The notes beneath the pieces are model-generated. The model made no database searches. It was not told the DNA's origin and saw only the letters and a list, made by a program, of their open reading frames with translations. The translations under genes were made by a program, and so were the position numbers. DNA of 64,000 nt from an uncultured Gammaproteobacteria bacterium (GTDB lineage: Bacteria > Pseudomonadota > Gammaproteobacteria > Pseudomonadales > Pseudohongiellaceae), in assembly GCA_913060495.1 (NCBI GenBank), contig CAJXRP010000002.1, positions 124,001-188,000 on the forward strand, given 5' to 3'. Position 1 is the first letter of the stretch. Each line of letters opens with the position of its first letter. Shown in pieces: positions 19,460 to 27,587 of this stretch.

Positions 19460-19675
19460 GAAACCGACTACCGATGAGCCCTCCGCTGCATCGTTTTGAC
19501 ATTGCATAGCAATGACGTAGTCTGTTTCAGGCCGGTATCGGGCTCACCTGCTCGTGAATCTTAATTCGAGCAAGCTTACCGTTGCGGGGGCAGCGTCGGT
19601 TTCTCACCGAACTTCCCGTTTAACCAATGTGAAATCTCTTCCAGAATTGGCACCTGATGCAGGTGGCGTAACCTT
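19460..19675 (-). promoter_or_regulatory. cobalamin (AdoCbl) riboswitch
   Basis: On the minus strand the leader of btuB contains the conserved cobalamin riboswitch core: CAGGTGCC at its start, CGGGAAG...GGTGAGAAACCGACGCTGCCCCCGC-type core split over the P4-P6 region, ACGGTAA, and the B12 box AGCCCGATACCGGCC at 19530-19544, followed by a pairing element overlapping the expression platform. B12 binding is expected to lower expression of btuB and the two downstream genes. Confidence 0.92.
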
Positions 19676-19827
19676 AGTCAAACTCATCGAGGGGGTCAAG
19701 CTATTAACCTCTTGAGCTAAAGTAAATCGAAATTTCCGAGCAATATATTTTGCTGCAAATCAACGCCACGCGAACATCTCTGTGCTTAAATAAGATAAAC
19801 TGATAGCAATATTACGGAGAGGTTTTC

Positions 19828-20448
19828 ATGAAAACACTAGGCAAATTATTGTTAGTAAGCTATCTACTGATTTTCGCAGTAGGCTGTGCTGATAACCGCA
19901 GCGGTTACAATCCTCTAGCTGACTTTGAGCAGCTCGACCCAGCCACCATCTTCGCTATGCCTGAGGCCATACCCTCACCCAACTATTCTACCGAGCAATT
20001 GCAACGCGGCAGATACATGGTTGGTCTATTGGGGTGCGGTAGCTGTCATACCGATGGCGCACTCGTGGGCAACGTCAATCAGTCTCGCCTACTAGCGGGC
20101 TCCGGCACGGGTATCGCATACTCGAGCCCATTCATTGACGACTTCCCAGGCATTGTGTACCCGCCGAATCTGACACCGGACATGGAGACGGGTCTAGGAA
20201 GTTGGACCATGAACAGACTAGTTCAAATGATTAGAGTTGGTACTACCGATCACAGCTCAAGAAGTCTTCCCGTAATGCCCTGGCCAGCTTTCGTAAACAT
20301 CACCGAGGAAGACGCATTTGCTGTAGCAGCTTATCTGAAGAGCCTAACTCCAGTTAAACACCAAGTGCCTAGCAACGTGAGTCGCGGACAGCGATCTGTC
20401 GCACCTTATGTGCATTTTGGGGTCTATCAGAGCCTGCCTACTGATTAA
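19828..20448 (+). CDS. class I cytochrome c lipoprotein
   Basis: A 206 aa lipoprotein: lipobox AVGC at about residues 17-20; one haem motif CGSCH at about 70-74; probable Met ligand in LPVMPWP. The spacing and the conserved NLTPDMETGLGSW segment match cytochrome c subunits of membrane alcohol/gluconate dehydrogenases, though those usually carry three haems and this has one. GGAG ribosome-binding site. No dehydrogenase gene is adjacent, so the electron donor is unknown. Confidence 0.85.
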   Translation: MKTLGKLLLVSYLLIFAVGCADNRSGYNPLADFEQLDPATIFAMPEAIPSPNYSTEQLQRGRYMVGLLGCGSCHTDGALVGNVNQSRLLAGSGTGIAYSSPFIDDFPGIVYPPNLTPDMETGLGSWTMNRLVQMIRVGTTDHSSRSLPVMPWPAFVNITEEDAFAVAAYLKSLTPVKHQVPSNVSRGQRSVAPYVHFGVYQSLPTD

Positions 20449-20765
20449 GCCTAAAAATAGGATTTCTGCTTTATGCCGCTTGTGAGAGCTCACGCTTCGC
20501 CGCGGCAATACATTCATGCCATAGCCTTTCGATCGCAAGAGATTACGAAAAAACCTATGCAGAGAATCAGCAGAGCCTTGGTGAACTATCCAGGGTATTT
20601 GTCACATGCTTCGAAGGCTAAAAGACCAAGAATTCCCATGCCTTAGAGATACTAAGTGTGGACTGCAATTCTAGAGCGGCGCGCCTTCCTATTCATTAAA
20701 ATAAAAAAGACACTAACAACTGAAAGCGTTTCTATCTTAAGTCGTTAGTGTTCTCTTAACTCCAA
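20449..20765. other. intergenic region between convergent genes
   Basis: Apart from the terminator at its right end I see nothing in this 317-bp stretch: no coding frame with a ribosome-binding site, no tRNA, no extended repeat. Confidence 0.4.
20703..20752 (-). terminator. Rho-independent terminator of the minus-strand 123-aa gene
   Basis: On the minus strand ACACTAAC ... GTTAGTGT forms a stem and is followed by CTTTTTTATTTT. It begins a few bases after the stop codon of the 123-aa gene. Confidence 0.8.
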
Positions 20766-21137
20766 TCAGTCGTCCGATCTAGCCCGAAGAATCCGAGCCC
20801 AGATGTTCTTGTCGGTAGTCTCTATGAGTTCGCGCAGTAATAACCGAAAGTTCAAGTTGCTTTGTGCCGCGGTTTCAATCTTGTCGATGTATTCCACGCC
20901 ATGCAATTCAACCAACTCTTCCAAAGGTCCTGCGGCAAGATGGTGCACCACAATATCGGATGTGGTTAAGGAGATAATCTGCAGCATGGCTGCCCAGTTT
21001 AGATCTGGATGGTCCATTTCCATATCCGCGAATTTTTCAATCGCCCAATAACAAGGGTGATTCTCATTCGACGAATTTTCGCTTTCGTGAACTTCAATAT
21101 AGGCATTGACCCACTCGTTTAACTCTTCCATTTCCAT
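20766..21137 (-). CDS. small cytoplasmic protein, DUF6869-like
   Basis: A 123 aa acidic, soluble protein without signal peptide or membrane segment. The pattern AAGPLEELVELHG in the middle and DKNIWARILRAR at the end resembles DUF6869, a family of unknown function; this is from memory and not verified. It has its own terminator. Upstream, 37 bases away, is a VOC-family gene on the same strand. Confidence 0.6.
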   Translation of the reverse strand: MEMEELNEWVNAYIEVHESENSSNENHPCYWAIEKFADMEMDHPDLNWAAMLQIISLTTSDIVVHHLAAGPLEELVELHGVEYIDKIETAAQSNLNFRLLLRELIETTDKNIWARILRARSDD

Positions 21138-21174
21138 GCTGCACTATCTCTTTGTCTTATCTAGATTTATCGAT

Positions 21175-21552
21175 TTAGATTCTATGCAGAGCACATATCT
21201 TATTGCCGGATGGGTCACGCAAATACGCTAGGTAAAGGGAGCCCGTAGTACCCTCGCGCGCGCCTGGTGGATCCTCGCAGTCTGTGCCGCCATTCGCTAG
21301 ACCGGCAGCATGCCAGGCATTCGCCGCCTCAGTGCTCGCCGCGCTAAAGCCTAATGTGCTGCCGTTGCCATTGCAGGCAGGCTCGCCATCAATAGGCTTA
21401 CTTATTGAGAATATGCCAGTCTTATTCATCCAGAATACGCGACCCTTGTCGTCCATAACGCCTGGCTCGTAGCCTAGTGCGCCTAAAATGGCATCATAAA
21501 AGGTCTTGGATTTTTCGACGTCACTGGCGCCGAGCATTACGTGACTAAACAT
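21175..21552 (-). CDS. VOC-family (glyoxalase/dioxygenase fold) protein
   Basis: A 125 aa single-domain VOC protein. It begins MFSHVMLGASDVEKSKTFYD (metal-type His at residue 4), contains LGFSAASTEAANAWHAAGL and ends with YLRDPSGNKICALH, all typical of the glyoxalase/bleomycin-resistance superfamily. AAGGAAC ribosome-binding site. The substrate is unknown. Confidence 0.88.
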   Translation of the reverse strand: MFSHVMLGASDVEKSKTFYDAILGALGYEPGVMDDKGRVFWMNKTGIFSISKPIDGEPACNGNGSTLGFSAASTEAANAWHAAGLANGGTDCEDPPGAREGTTGSLYLAYLRDPSGNKICALHRI

Positions 21553-21681
21553 TGGCTGTTCCTTATCTTCTGGTTATTTCTTACGAAAGAAGCTGCTGAT
21601 TGATTTGATTCAGAATAATACCTAGCCAACTAGCTATCAGCCAGCGATCACTGCAAATTGTTTGAAGATAAGTAGCGGCAG

Positions 21682-23106
21682 TTAATCTAAGCCAGACAAA
21701 TCATCCAGCTGACCGAGGAATTCATCTACATCGCGCAGACAGCGTAGATCGAATAATAGTCGACCGTCGGAGACCCGCCCTATAACCGGTTTCGGCAATG
21801 CACGAAAAGCCGAAGATAAGCGTTGCAAGGCCTCATCAGTCTTGCCCTTCTCGGCAATCGGAGTAATACACAACGCGCGACTCTCCATCAGATCCAAAGG
21901 CAGTGCCCCGCTGCCAATCTGGCTTTTGCAGGTCTGCATGGTCACAACGGCCTTCTCTACAAGTCTCTCGCTTATGGGGACAATCACTCTTGCAGCAATT
22001 TTCTCGATTTCGGCAACAGGCCTTGCGAGATCTGCCAACATAGGCAGGCGTGACTCCAAGCGGTCTGGGTCTTTGTAGATATTGATTACCGCTAACAGTG
22101 CGGCCAAGGTGATTTTGTCGACCCTGAGGGCACGCTTCAGCGGATTGCTCTTTACTCGCTCTATCAACTCACGTTTGCCCACTATGATGCCCGCCTGGGG
22201 ACCACCAAGCAGCTTATCGCCACTGAAGGTAATTAGATCGGCACCCATTTCGACGGTATCGCTAACAGTGGGCTCATACGGCAGATTAAATTGCCGCAGA
22301 TCTACTAGTGAGCCACTTCCTAAATCCGATACAAAGGGAATGTCCCTTTCCTGCGCCAACTTACTCAATTCAGACTCAGGCACAGAATTGGTGAAGCCTC
22401 TTATCTCGTAGTTGCTAGTATGTACCTTCATCAATAGACCGGTATCGTCACTAATGGCAGCGGCATAGTCTTTCAAATGGGTTCGATTGGTGGTGCCTAT
22501 TTCACGTAATGTACAGTGCGCACTCTCCATCACATCGGGAATGCGGAAGGCGCCACCTATCTCAACAAGCTCACCGCGAGAGATAATGACTTCCTTGTTC
22601 AACGCCAAGGTATTAAGCACCAACAACACAGCGGCCGCGTTGTTATTCACAACCGTTGCCGCCTCTGCTCCTGTCATCTCACAAATAGCGCGCTCTAAGT
22701 GCGAGTCTCTATCGCCGCGCTTACCACTACTTAGATCGTATTCCAGGTTGGTAGCATGGGTCGCGGCAGTGACCATGGATTCAACCGCCTCTGCGGGGAG
22801 GCTAGCCCGGCCAAGATTCGTATGCACAACAGTACCCGTTAGATTGAAAACCGGTATCAAGGTGCTAGAAAACTGGCCCTGAACTGCTTTGGAAATCTGC
22901 AGACAAAACTCTTCGAAGAAATCAGACGTAGACATCCAAGCCAAGGCGTTGACTTCTTTTTGCAACAAAGCCTCTCTCAAGCTATTGATCTGACGCCTCG
23001 ACTCATCCTTGACACTTTTATGTCCGAATTTAGCTATCTGAGACGAAAGCGAATCTGATTGAAGGAGCTTGTCAATTGACGGAAGATTTTGAAGATGGTT
23101 TTTCAA
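21682..23106 (-). CDS. selA: L-seryl-tRNA(Sec) selenium transferase
   Basis: A 474 aa PLP enzyme converting seryl-tRNA(Sec) to selenocysteinyl-tRNA(Sec) with selenophosphate. Seen: N-terminal LPSIDKLL, VVHTNLGRASLP, NNNAAAVLLVLN, ELVEIGGAFRIPDVM, and the PLP-lysine motif SGDKLLGGPQAG; length is standard. The start is TTG at 23106, required because the family's N-terminal motif begins at residue 7 and no ATG lies before it. Unusually selB is not adjacent (it lies 24 kb away), and selD is not in the window. Confidence 0.96.
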   Translation of the reverse strand: MKNHLQNLPSIDKLLQSDSLSSQIAKFGHKSVKDESRRQINSLREALLQKEVNALAWMSTSDFFEEFCLQISKAVQGQFSSTLIPVFNLTGTVVHTNLGRASLPAEAVESMVTAATHATNLEYDLSSGKRGDRDSHLERAICEMTGAEAATVVNNNAAAVLLVLNTLALNKEVIISRGELVEIGGAFRIPDVMESAHCTLREIGTTNRTHLKDYAAAISDDTGLLMKVHTSNYEIRGFTNSVPESELSKLAQERDIPFVSDLGSGSLVDLRQFNLPYEPTVSDTVEMGADLITFSGDKLLGGPQAGIIVGKRELIERVKSNPLKRALRVDKITLAALLAVINIYKDPDRLESRLPMLADLARPVAEIEKIAARVIVPISERLVEKAVVTMQTCKSQIGSGALPLDLMESRALCITPIAEKGKTDEALQRLSSAFRALPKPVIGRVSDGRLLFDLRCLRDVDEFLGQLDDLSGLD

Positions 23107-23311
23107 ATTATAAGCCAGCTAGGATAGGCAGTGAGTATTGAAGTTTTGAGACTGAGAGCGCTGCAGCAATTGCGCATTTGATCCAAGGATCTCTAATCTA
23201 TGCAATATATCGTACGGTTGCAACCAATTGAGAAATAAAAAGATTCTATTGCACATCAAGCATTCAAATGAATACACTTAATCGCTGAATGCATAGCTAA
23301 AAGATATTCCT

Positions 23312-24253
23312 ATGACCACTAAACCGTCTGTACTCATAGCAAATCGTTTCCATCCTGAAACCATTCAAAAATTGGATGAGAAATTCGAGACACATCATCT
23401 ATGGAACCTGTCATCCGATGAAAAGAACAATACCATCCAGAAACTGCAGGGGAAATGTGAAGCTATAGCTACCGCCTCTTGGATGCTTGATGAAATGGTC
23501 TATGAACTAGATTCACTCAAGATGGTTTCTTGCTTCGGCGTGGGTGTAGATGCCGTAAATTTTGAAATAACCCGCAGCCGAAACATTCGCGTAAGCAATA
23601 CACCGGATGTGCTTAACGATGCTGTCGCTGACATAGCTATCGCTCTTGTGTTGGCAACCACCCGAAACATTGTTCAAGCCGACCGCTTTGTCCGCAAAAA
23701 GGAATGGTCTCAAGGCCCATTCCCATTCGGCATGGGTTTAGCAGGCAAAACTCTCGGAATACTAGGTTGCGGTCGAATTGGCGAAGAAATTGCCAATCGG
23801 GCTCTCACTTTCGGCCTGAAGATTGCTTATCACAACCGAAGCCCAAAAGACCTGCCCTACAGCTATTATTCCAGCATCGCTGGTCTAGCTGAGACAGCTG
23901 ACATATTGCTCTGTATGCTGCCAGGCGGTGAAGATACTAGGAACGCCATCAACGCAGATATATTAAAAAAGCTAGGCCCCTCGGGGATTTTCATCAATGT
24001 TGGTCGGGGCTCCAGCGTCGATGAAACAGCACTCGCATACGCCTTGCAGGAGCGGCATATCTTCGCAGCAGGCTTAGATGTGTATGCAGACGAACCCAAT
24101 GTTCCGGAAGAACTACTCGAAATGGATAACATAGTGTTATTACCGCACATCGGAAGCGCAACTATAGAAACAAGAAGAGCTATGGGTCAGCTAGTGATAG
24201 ATAATCTAGACGCCTATTTTGCTGACAAACCCCTTCTTACCGAGGTGGTTTGA
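23312..24253 (+). CDS. D-isomer-specific 2-hydroxyacid dehydrogenase
   Basis: A 313 aa NAD(P)-dependent dehydrogenase, probably reducing glyoxylate/hydroxypyruvate or a related 2-keto acid. Seen: nucleotide-binding GILGCGRIGEEIA near residues 148-160, the catalytic Arg segment FINVGRGSSVDE, the Glu in YADEPNVPEELL, and the catalytic His in LLPHIGSAT. No signal peptide. It is followed after one base by the CPXCG gene, so the two are probably cotranscribed. Confidence 0.9.
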   Translation: MTTKPSVLIANRFHPETIQKLDEKFETHHLWNLSSDEKNNTIQKLQGKCEAIATASWMLDEMVYELDSLKMVSCFGVGVDAVNFEITRSRNIRVSNTPDVLNDAVADIAIALVLATTRNIVQADRFVRKKEWSQGPFPFGMGLAGKTLGILGCGRIGEEIANRALTFGLKIAYHNRSPKDLPYSYYSSIAGLAETADILLCMLPGGEDTRNAINADILKKLGPSGIFINVGRGSSVDETALAYALQERHIFAAGLDVYADEPNVPEELLEMDNIVLLPHIGSATIETRRAMGQLVIDNLDAYFADKPLLTEVV

Positions 24254-24254
24254 G

Positions 24255-24446
24255 ATGCTACTTCAGGAAAGTGTAGAGAGCTATTGCCCATCCTGCGGTG
24301 AGCCAATACAACTTCTCGTAGACTGCTCTATCCCCGAACAAGAGTATATTGAAGATTGCCAAGTATGCTGCCGGCCTATTCAAGTGAAGACACAAGTGGA
24401 CTCACAGGGAATCCCCGCAATCACGGTACAGAGTGAATCAGAGTAA
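24255..24446 (+). CDS. CPXCG cysteine-rich small protein
   Basis: A 63 aa protein with two knuckles, CPSC near residue 11 and CQVCC near 36, and an acidic middle segment; this matches the CPXCG-motif small-protein family common in Gammaproteobacteria, thought to bind zinc. The ATG at 24255 starts one base after the dehydrogenase stop; a longer in-frame start at 24219 would run inside that gene. It converges with the cyclase gene 12 bases away. Confidence 0.8.
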   Translation: MLLQESVESYCPSCGEPIQLLVDCSIPEQEYIEDCQVCCRPIQVKTQVDSQGIPAITVQSESE

Positions 24447-24458
24447 GTGCCTATACGC

Positions 24459-25871
24459 CTATTCCAACAAATGGAAGTAGATGTATTTTGCCTCATTGTC
24501 GTACATCAGATGAAAGTCTTTCTCCACTAGGCGCTTATCAGCCAAGTCGATTTCCGTGAATAAATCTCGATAGGACGGACTAAGAGAATTATAGACAAAC
24601 TCCTGAACGATCAAAATATTGAAATCCTTTAAGCCCCGTTCGCGCGCATGCTCGCAAAAAATATCCCAGAGCACCGGCTGCTTCCTAAGCTCCTCATACT
24701 TTGCCGCCTGTATTAGTGCGTCCCCAAACAAATCGTATGAACGGATACCACCACTTTGGAACGTACCCTGTACCGAATTGTAGGCCAAGCCCATCGCGCC
24801 TTTTATTGGCCGAGAGTAGTTAAACTTCTTAACTTCAAAGTTAAAGGCTTCAAACATAGTCAATGCAGTGGACACTGCGCTATCCGCTAGAGATCGAGAA
24901 TCAATCGGCAGAAAGGGGTAGCCGACAGCACTAATAAATCCGTCGCCCGTCTCTTTCAATCTAAAAGCCCGAGACCTGAGCGGATTGTGCTCATAGCCCT
25001 TCATACACACTTGTAGAAACGATTGAAAAATACCCATGAAAAAATCTTGCGTCTTTTCATGGCGAATCTCACCGGAGCGCTGCACATCAAATACATTGAT
25101 AATGGCCTTGCCCTCTTTCAATGGCATGGTGTTCTCGAGCTCGTCTCCCAATTTTATCCGCTCTAACTGATGGGGATAAACCAGCTTTGATAATTGGTTG
25201 TATAGGTGTTGGCGAGTATCTGCATCGGTTGATTTCAAATAGAATCGTGTGCGCACGGCATCAAAGAAAACCCAGCTAACCATAGTCCCGCCCAACATGC
25301 CCTGAACAAGAAGTATGAAATAAATTTGATTCGCAGCAGCACCAATTGAATTAATGATTACTGCAACAGCTAAAGTAAAAGCGATATTTCTAAGAAAAGT
25401 GTAAAAATATTTAGACTTGTAAGAAAATGCTGTACCCAACATCAAGATAAAACCTATTTGCCCAAATACGGTTTCAAATAATTCTTGAAGCTCTTCATCA
25501 GTGCTAGCACCCAGAGAATAAATAAATAGAACAGCACAGAAGCCCATCAATCCTGAAAAAGACAGAAAGTCTAAAACCAAAGCACTTCTCTTATTTAACT
25601 CAGTAGCAACTAGGGTTATCAATGGAAATAAAACCAAAAGAACTATGGGAATGGCATATGTAAACAGCATGTACACTGCATACAAATTGTCTTTGGCCAA
25701 GGCATCGCTGTAATTTATGATAGAAGAAAGCGCCAACAAGATAGCGCCAGACCTTCCCACCCAGCCCCTTAAAGCTTTCGATGCAACTTGGCCCAATTCG
25801 GTGCGAAATTCTTCTATATGATCATTGCAATAAACTGAGTACTTATCGCCACTAAAAGCTGTATTATTCAC
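24459..25871 (-). CDS. membrane-anchored class III nucleotide cyclase-like protein, active site degenerate
   Basis: A 470 aa protein: about six membrane segments (residues 40-205), then a cytoplasmic domain. A short linker (LSKLVYPHQLERI) precedes a class III cyclase-like fold with metal-Asp candidates FD at 261-262 and KETGDGF (Asp 310). The segment normally reading G-x-x-V-N-x-A-A-R reads GDALIQAAK (383-391), so the transition-state Asn and Arg are replaced by Ile and Lys. It may therefore be inactive or regulatory, or make a different product. GTG start. Divergent from the ICMT-like gene; the whole block is AT-rich. Confidence 0.75.
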   Translation of the reverse strand: MNNTAFSGDKYSVYCNDHIEEFRTELGQVASKALRGWVGRSGAILLALSSIINYSDALAKDNLYAVYMLFTYAIPIVLLVLFPLITLVATELNKRSALVLDFLSFSGLMGFCAVLFIYSLGASTDEELQELFETVFGQIGFILMLGTAFSYKSKYFYTFLRNIAFTLAVAVIINSIGAAANQIYFILLVQGMLGGTMVSWVFFDAVRTRFYLKSTDADTRQHLYNQLSKLVYPHQLERIKLGDELENTMPLKEGKAIINVFDVQRSGEIRHEKTQDFFMGIFQSFLQVCMKGYEHNPLRSRAFRLKETGDGFISAVGYPFLPIDSRSLADSAVSTALTMFEAFNFEVKKFNYSRPIKGAMGLAYNSVQGTFQSGGIRSYDLFGDALIQAAKYEELRKQPVLWDIFCEHARERGLKDFNILIVQEFVYNSLSPSYRDLFTEIDLADKRLVEKDFHLMYDNEAKYIYFHLLE

Positions 25872-26067
25872 TCGCTATTCTCACGTGCAATCAGGCATGG
25901 AGGCATAAGTAGCCACGATTGCCATTTTTTGGAAAATTAGACTTAATGCAGAAGACTCTTAACTGTTTTAGCCAAAATACGGCAAACCGTAGAAATCACT
26001 CAAAGAAAACACTATACCGCAATCTGATTGACGGCTTACACCAACTAATCTTTAGCCATAACTCCCA

Positions 26068-26625
26068 GTGAATACAATTACATACCTAGCAATCGCAACC
26101 TATATAACGATAATTCTGAGCCTAATATGGGCTCGATTTCGGTTTTTTAGCACTCAGGCAACAGAAATTACACTTTGGGTTCGCTTATACGATCCTGTTG
26201 TTGCCATCCAAATTCTCACAAGTCTATATCTGTTTTATATCGCTCCCGAAAGCACTGCACTTGCTTCCAGCGTCTGGCTGGCCGCTCTTTTAACATCCCT
26301 ATGCCTATTTTGGTGGGCAATTTTGACTGCAAGAAACCTGGATTTCGCGTTTAGTAAAAATGTGGGAAAGCTCCTCACATCAGGGCCCTATGCAATAGTG
26401 CGCCATCCTTTCTATACTTCATACATCCTTATATGGGCTTCAACTACTATTTTATTCAATTCCGTTTTCCTCTGGATTACATTATTCTATTTGCTAACTT
26501 TTTACTTAATGTCCGCAAGAGACGAAGAGAAGGTTATTTTGAGCAGCGAGCATTCAAAAGAGTATTTTGAATATCGTCAACGAGTAGGAATGTTTATACC
26601 GAGGATTACAAAATGGAAAAGTTAG
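26068..26625 (+). CDS. isoprenylcysteine carboxyl methyltransferase-like membrane protein
   Basis: A 185 aa protein with about five membrane segments. The C-terminal signature GPYAIVRHPFYTSYI, followed by an ARDEEKVI helix and a final EYRQRVGMFIP, is the SAM-binding region of the ICMT/PEMT-like methyltransferases. The natural acceptor in bacteria is usually unknown and need not be isoprenylcysteine. GTG start. It overlaps the next gene by 13 bases, so the two are coupled. Confidence 0.82.
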   Translation: MNTITYLAIATYITIILSLIWARFRFFSTQATEITLWVRLYDPVVAIQILTSLYLFYIAPESTALASSVWLAALLTSLCLFWWAILTARNLDFAFSKNVGKLLTSGPYAIVRHPFYTSYILIWASTTILFNSVFLWITLFYLLTFYLMSARDEEKVILSSEHSKEYFEYRQRVGMFIPRITKWKS

Positions 26626-27230
26626 CATTTAGAGAGATCGAAACTAGAACTGAAACAGAGCTTTTTATAGAGAAATTTGAAGTTACCGGAGGGGTCAGGT
26701 TACCTTTAGATTATGTCGAAAATAGCCAAGTTATAGGAGTTTTCTTACACGACAAATTGGTGGCCGGCTACATGATCGTCACCAGCCCCGGATACAGAAG
26801 CCTTATGTTTGTTCCTGATAAAATAAAAAATTCAAACGATTTTTTTAAGAATAATCAAGATGACATGCTTGAAGTCAATGGTCTATGGATTGGCCCATCA
26901 ATTAAAACACCAAAACAGCAGTTTAAAATTTGGTTTCATATGGCACGAAATGTAATTACATCAAGAAAAAAATATGTATTGCTGATGAGCAATTCAAAAA
27001 ACAAAAATATACAAGCTTTGCATGGGCTAATTAAGTCAGTTCCAGTTTATGAGGGAGCACCAAACTTGATGGTCGGCGATGAAAGTCATGAAACAATCAA
27101 GGTTGGGTACACAACTCCTTGGGATTGTCTTGCTTGTGTTCCGAAATACTGGGTTGCAGTCGTTCAGAATCGTCAACGCAGACTACGCTTAAAGATGGCG
27201 TCCAGACAACGTCAGCTGGCCCGCGCATAG
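26613..27230 (+). CDS. uncharacterised protein, possibly acyltransferase-like
   Basis: A 205 aa soluble protein without signal peptide. The order of elements (an N-terminal helix, LVAGYMIVTSPGYR strand pair, EVNGLWIGPSI, then a long basic helix and a C-terminal Arg-rich tail) is loosely like a GNAT fold, but no acetyl-CoA loop (Q/RxxGxG/A) is visible. It overlaps the ICMT-like gene and is clearly AT-richer than neighbouring genes, suggesting acquisition. Family not recognised. Confidence 0.6.
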   Translation: MEKLAFREIETRTETELFIEKFEVTGGVRLPLDYVENSQVIGVFLHDKLVAGYMIVTSPGYRSLMFVPDKIKNSNDFFKNNQDDMLEVNGLWIGPSIKTPKQQFKIWFHMARNVITSRKKYVLLMSNSKNKNIQALHGLIKSVPVYEGAPNLMVGDESHETIKVGYTTPWDCLACVPKYWVAVVQNRQRRLRLKMASRQRQLARA

Positions 27231-27587
27231 CTATTTAGGCTGTTTACGCAGGCTGTGGCGCTCTCTTTGAAGCATCACAATTGTTTGCTGCGCGCTCCTC
27301 AATCTCGCACATAAGCTAGGTCCTAATCCTCGGGCTTGGCTATGTTCGCGGGTATGCCATCCATGCTGGATTTTGACGTGCAAGTGCATTATTCTCCCCT
27401 ACCCGCACAGGACGGCAATTTGGCGTCCTATCTGTGCATAAATCGAGCAGCTAGCTTTCGCTGAAAGCACTATCGGCACTGTCCTGCAGACAGTCCCCCT
27501 AGGCTGCCCCGACGAACGTCCCTTCCCCTCGTGGGTTGGGGGAAAAACGGTGTAGCTTTAAATAAGAAACAAGGTATTTTTCGCGCT
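27231..27587. other. structured 357-bp region with four successive hairpins upstream of ppdK
   Basis: No ORF is supported. Four perfect or near-perfect hairpins follow one another: 27405-27437 (GCACAGGACG / CGTCC..CTGTGC), 27454-27468 (GCTTTC-GCT-GAAAGC), 27478-27494 (ACTGTC-CTGCA-GACAGT) and 27523-27544 (TTCCCC / GGGGAA). This may be a long 5' leader of ppdK or a small RNA gene; no known RNA family was recognised. Confidence 0.5.

Noticed and set aside
22082-22882. Antisense ORFs within selA
   Set aside because: selA is certain, and these frames show no domain or ribosome-binding site.
23312-24253. Possible selenoprotein next to selA
   Set aside because: The dehydrogenase ends with TGA, but the sequence after it is the start of the CPXCG gene and no SECIS-like hairpin or conserved extension is seen.
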